8,892 nt of DNA from an uncultured Gammaproteobacteria bacterium. Its GTDB lineage: Bacteria; Pseudomonadota; Gammaproteobacteria; GCA-001735895. Both the position numbers and the translations under genes were made by a program. Every line of letters begins with the position of its first letter. Position 1 is the first letter of the stretch. The stretch is from the NCBI GenBank assembly GCA_945787265.1, contig CALZHS010000183.1, forward strand, positions 1 to 8,892, given 5' to 3'. Positions 6,542 through 8,892 of the stretch are shown one piece after another. Under the pieces are notes generated by a model. It searched no databases. It saw only the letters and a list, made by a program, of their open reading frames with translations, and was not told the DNA's origin.

Positions 6542-7342
6542 CTAGGTGTCGGAGGTTGTTCCGCCTTTGGATTCTGAAAGGCGCGCGCGCTTGCGATTCC
6601 AGCGGAACAGCGAGACGATCGGGCCGGACAACATGTACAGGAAAAAGAAAGAGAACAGCACGGTTGCCGTTTCCATGGACAGGAAGACAAAGATCAGCAC
6701 CACCGCCAGTATCGACACGAAGGGGACGCGTTCGCGTAAATCGAAATCCTTGAAACTGTAGTAAGGGAATCGTGAGACCATCAGGATACCGGTCACTGCA
6801 GTCAGCACCAGTGCGGCGTAGGTCACATCCTCTCCGTCGATGCCGTAACTTTCGCATACCCAGACCGCACCCATCACCACCGCTGCCGCCGCGGGGCTGG
6901 CAAGACCCTGGAAGTAGCGCTTGTCGGCTACGCCGATCTGGGTGTTAAAGCGTGCCAGTCGGAGCGCCGTAGAGGCCGCATAAATAAATGCTGCCAGCCA
7001 CCCCAATTTACCCATGAACTGCGATACGTCGCGCAGATATTCCAGCGACCACAGGTACATGATCAGCGCCGGGGCGACACCAAATGAAACCATATCGGAA
7101 AGGCTGTCATACTCGGCGCCAAAGGCCGACTGGGTATTGGTCAGGCGCGCCACGCGGCCATCCAGGCCGTCGAGCAGACCGGCCAGGAAAATCGCAATTG
7201 CGGCAATTTCAAAGCGCCCGTTCATGGCCGCGATAATCGCGTAGAAGCCGGCAAACAGGGCGGCCGTGGTGAACATGTTGGGCAACAGGTAAATGCCTTT
7301 GCCCATACGCTTGCGAACTTCTTTCGGGTTGCTGTCATCCAT
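6542..7342 (-). CDS. pssA: CDP-diacylglycerol--serine O-phosphatidyltransferase
   Basis: PssA transfers a phosphatidyl group from CDP-diacylglycerol to serine in the inner membrane; the phosphatidylserine is then decarboxylated to phosphatidylethanolamine. The CDP-alcohol phosphotransferase motif is complete: D58, D61-G62, A65-R66, then G75, D79 and D83 with the expected spacing (segment LLDGLDGRVARL ... GAEYDSLSD). The 266-residue protein has several hydrophobic segments (about 25-40, 44-58, 86-100, 115-130, 150-163, 176-190, 207-220 and 226-246), as expected for the membrane-embedded type rather than the E. coli PLD-like PssA. The basic, polar tail RWNRKRARLSESKGG is probably cytosolic. The ATG at 7342 is used; a second Met at residue 13 (MGKGIYLLPNMFT) is a possible alternative, because neither has a strong ribosome site. 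Placement between ilvC and leuA is a recurrent gammaproteobacterial order without an obvious metabolic link. Confidence 0.95.
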   Translation of the reverse strand: MDDSNPKEVRKRMGKGIYLLPNMFTTAALFAGFYAIIAAMNGRFEIAAIAIFLAGLLDGLDGRVARLTNTQSAFGAEYDSLSDMVSFGVAPALIMYLWSLEYLRDVSQFMGKLGWLAAFIYAASTALRLARFNTQIGVADKRYFQGLASPAAAAVVMGAVWVCESYGIDGEDVTYAALVLTAVTGILMVSRFPYYSFKDFDLRERVPFVSILAVVLIFVFLSMETATVLFSFFFLYMLSGPIVSLFRWNRKRARLSESKGGTTSDT

Positions 7343-7356
7343 AGTATCAGGACCGA

Positions 7357-7371
7357 CGCGAGGCGCCCGCG
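7357..7371 (-). other. GC-rich hairpin between ilvC and pssA
   Basis: In the 36-base gap, the minus strand reads CGCGGG-CGC-CTCGCG, a 6-bp stem with one G-T pair. No U run follows, so it is not a standard terminator. It could be an RNA-processing or stability hairpin that sets ilvC apart from pssA, or it could be chance in GC-rich DNA. Confidence 0.3.
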
Positions 7372-7378
7372 AATCCTT

Positions 7379-8395
7379 TTAGTTCTTGGATTTGTCCACC
7401 AGAGCGTTGGCGCTCAGCCAGGGCATCATCGCGCGCAGCCGGGCTCCCACCTGCTCGATTTCATGCGCCGCATTGTTGCGACGCCAGGCGGTCATCTCGG
7501 GATAGTTCGATTGGCCTTCACTAATGAATTTTTTCGCATAGGCGCCGCTTTGAATATCGTTCAGGCATTCCTTCATCGCCCAGCGGCTTTCCTCGTTGAT
7601 GATCTTCGGACCGGTGCTGTATTCACCGTACTCTGCATTGTTCGAAATCGAGTAGTTCATGTTGGCGATACCGCCCTCGTGGATCAAGTCAACAATTAAC
7701 TTGAGCTCGTGCAGGCATTCGAAATAAGCGAGTTCGGGGGCATAGCCGGCCTCGACCAGGGTTTCGAAACCGGCCTTGACCAGCTCGATAGTGCCTCCGC
7801 ACAGCACCGTTTGCTCGCCGAACAGGTCGGTTTCGGTTTCGTCACGGAAAGTGGTTTCGATGATTGCGGTGCGCCCGCCGCCGATACCGGCTGCGTAGGA
7901 TAGCGCCAGTTCTTTCGCCATGCCCGAGGCGTCCTGCTGTATGGCGATCAGGTCAGGAATACCGCCACCCTTGACAAACTCGGAGCGTACGGTGTGCCCC
8001 GGTGCCTTGGGTGCAATCATGATTACGTCGAGATCGGCGCGCGGCACTACCTGGTTGTAGTGAATCGCAAAACCGTGGGCAAATGCCATGGCGGCGCCCT
8101 GCTTGATATTCGGTTCGATTTCGTTGGCGTAAAGGGCGCTTTGAAATTCGTCGGGGGTAAGAATCATGACGACATCGGCCTCGCGGATCGCATCGGCGGT
8201 GTTCTTGACGGTCAGGCCTGCCGCCTCGGCCTTGGCGGCGGAAGCTGAACCGGCGCGCAACGCGACGGTAACGTCGACACCGGAATCTTTCAGATTATTC
8301 GCATGGGCATGGCCCTGCGAACCGTAACCGACAACGGTAACCTTCTTGCCCTGGATGATGGATAGATCGCAATCCTTATCGTAATAAATGTTCAT
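7379..8395 (-). CDS. ilvC: Ketol-acid reductoisomerase (NADP+), class I
   Basis: IlvC isomerises and reduces acetolactate and acetohydroxybutyrate in the shared valine/isoleucine/leucine pathway. The 338 residues match the short class I enzymes. The Rossmann motif GYGSQGHAHANNL starts at residue 23. The cofactor loop VALRAGSASAAKA keeps an Arg and Ser residues that favour NADPH. H107, K130 and the Mg2+ ligands D190, E194, E226 and E230 are all in place (DLFGEQ, ECLHELK). The ATG at 8395 is chosen over an in-frame TTG at 8413: it gives the canonical MNIYYDKDCDLSIIQGKKV start and has GAGG five bases upstream. It follows ilvN by 61 bases and precedes pssA by 36, so co-transcription with ilvN is likely. 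All features look intact. Confidence 0.98.
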   Translation of the reverse strand: MNIYYDKDCDLSIIQGKKVTVVGYGSQGHAHANNLKDSGVDVTVALRAGSASAAKAEAAGLTVKNTADAIREADVVMILTPDEFQSALYANEIEPNIKQGAAMAFAHGFAIHYNQVVPRADLDVIMIAPKAPGHTVRSEFVKGGGIPDLIAIQQDASGMAKELALSYAAGIGGGRTAIIETTFRDETETDLFGEQTVLCGGTIELVKAGFETLVEAGYAPELAYFECLHELKLIVDLIHEGGIANMNYSISNNAEYGEYSTGPKIINEESRWAMKECLNDIQSGAYAKKFISEGQSNYPEMTAWRRNNAAHEIEQVGARLRAMMPWLSANALVDKSKN

Positions 8396-8400
8396 AACTG

Positions 8401-8404
8401 CCTC
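8401..8404 (-). promoter_or_regulatory. Ribosome binding site that fixes the ilvC start
   Basis: GAGG on the minus strand ends five bases before the ATG at 8395. It falls inside the longer TTG-initiated reading of the same frame, so it supports the shorter start. Confidence 0.65.
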
Positions 8405-8439
8405 GTGTCGCAAATTTGGTTAGTGTGTTTTTATAAAGA

Positions 8440-8454
8440 GTACCTTTTGGGTAC
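8440..8454 (-). other. Small hairpin just after ilvN
   Basis: GTACC-CAAAA-GGTAC forms a 5-bp stem with a 5-base loop, beginning 2 bases past the ilvN stop codon. A weak T-containing stretch (TCTTTATAAAAA) follows. It is too short for a confident terminator and could cause at most partial termination or transcript processing between ilvN and ilvC. Confidence 0.3.
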
Positions 8455-8456
8455 CG

Positions 8457-8892
8457 CTACAGGGTGAGTGCTTTTTCGCCGCGCATTATACCCATCGAGC
8501 CGGAGCGCACCACCTCGACGATATTACTTTCGTGCATGGCCCTGATGTAAGCATCGAGTTTATCCCCGGCGCCGGTTAACTCGATACAGAAAGTCGTATC
8601 GGTGACGTCGATAATACGCGCGCGGAATATATCTGACAGGCGCTTGACCTCGGCGCGCTGCGATTCGCCATCGGCTCTGACCTTGACGAACATCATTTCG
8701 CGCTCGATGAAATTACCCTCGGTAAAGTCCTGCAGCTTGACGACATCGATCAATTTGTTGAGTTGCTTGGTGATCTGTTCGATGATGCGATCAGAGCCGG
8801 TCGTAATAATCGTCATCCGCGACAGGGTATGGTCTTCCGTGGTAGCCACCGTCAGTGATTCGATATTGTAACCCCGGGCGGAAAACAAACCG
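8457..8892 (-). CDS. ilvN: Acetolactate synthase small (regulatory) subunit (5' partial)
   Basis: This is the ACT-domain subunit that stimulates the catalytic acetohydroxyacid synthase and gives it valine feedback sensitivity. The frame is open to the right edge. The visible 144 residues begin GLFSARGYNIESLTVA, which in the family lies about 19-20 residues from the start (usual length ~163). The apparent start at 8888 is an internal TTG Leu codon. The first ACT domain continues through TLSRMTIITTGSDRIIEQITKQL. The second, C-terminal half has NFIEREMMFVKVRA, a segment around RARIIDVT, and DAYIRAMHESNIVEVVRSG, all as in IlvN/IlvH. The nearest relative (IlvN or IlvH) cannot be separated on this fragment, but the link to ilvC supports ilvN, with the large-subunit gene ilvB/ilvI expected just outside the window. 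Confidence 0.95.
   Translation of the reverse strand, partial: GLFSARGYNIESLTVATTEDHTLSRMTIITTGSDRIIEQITKQLNKLIDVVKLQDFTEGNFIEREMMFVKVRADGESQRAEVKRLSDIFRARIIDVTDTTFCIELTGAGDKLDAYIRAMHESNIVEVVRSGSMGIMRGEKALTL

Noticed and set aside
6313..6690. 125-codon minus-strand frame across the pssA-leuA gap and the end of pssA
   Set aside because: It is a shadow frame of pssA and the leader region, with low-complexity Ser/Cys/Arg composition. The gap is better explained by the leader ORF and promoter.
8396..8413. Longer ilvC start (TTG at 8413) adding six residues
   Set aside because: The ATG at 8395 gives the family's usual N-terminus and has GAGG five bases upstream. The TTG has no ribosome site.
8421..8456. 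TATAAA between ilvN and ilvC as an ilvC promoter
   Set aside because: There is no acceptable -35 hexamer 16-18 bases upstream. Read-through from ilvN is simpler.
1..8892. Defence system, prophage, toxin-antitoxin or CRISPR content
   Set aside because: All long frames are accounted for by housekeeping or conserved genes. No spaced direct repeats, integrases or typical defence domains were seen.

Overview
The window reads as chromosomal DNA of a gammaproteobacterium. The reasons are the branched-chain amino acid cluster in the order ilvN, ilvC, pssA, leuA, a bacterial release factor 3 followed by a DUF3187 outer-membrane-type protein, and E. coli-like lengths and motifs throughout. I cannot name a genus. 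No rRNA, tRNA, CRISPR array, phage or intact transposon was found. The only mobile-type sequence is one short inverted repeat.

Layout. A partial alpha/beta hydrolase-OsmC fusion gene (2-967, +) enters from the left and converges on a long minus-strand block with a 7-bp gap. In transcription order, from the right edge leftwards, that block is: ilvN (partial, 8892-8457), ilvC (8395-7379), pssA (7342-6542), a promoter and a leucine-rich leader peptide (6527-6390), leuA (6310-4763), a uracil-DNA glycosylase/RimI fusion (4756-3551), prfC (3519-1924) and a DUF3187 gene (1937-975). Intergenic gaps are short (6 to 79 bases after the leader), and the last pair overlaps. The block could be one long transcription unit with an internal, probably leucine-responsive, promoter/leader before leuA.

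How the genes relate. IlvN (regulatory subunit of acetohydroxyacid synthase) and IlvC (ketol-acid reductoisomerase) serve valine, isoleucine and leucine synthesis, and LeuA starts the leucine branch. PssA makes phosphatidylserine and is a common syntenic passenger in this cluster. Downstream of leuA come genes for DNA repair and protein modification (UDG/RimI), translation termination (RF3) and the envelope (DUF3187).

Main points of interest. (1) An unlisted 33-codon leader ORF with 12 leucine codons sits behind a good sigma70-type promoter whose predicted start site falls on or next to its ATG, so the leader may be translated leaderless. (2) The UDG and RimI domains are joined in one frame, with the UDG C-terminal catalytic segment missing. 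(3) A 92-bp REPIN-like inverted repeat lies in frame inside the N-terminal linker of the same fusion gene.
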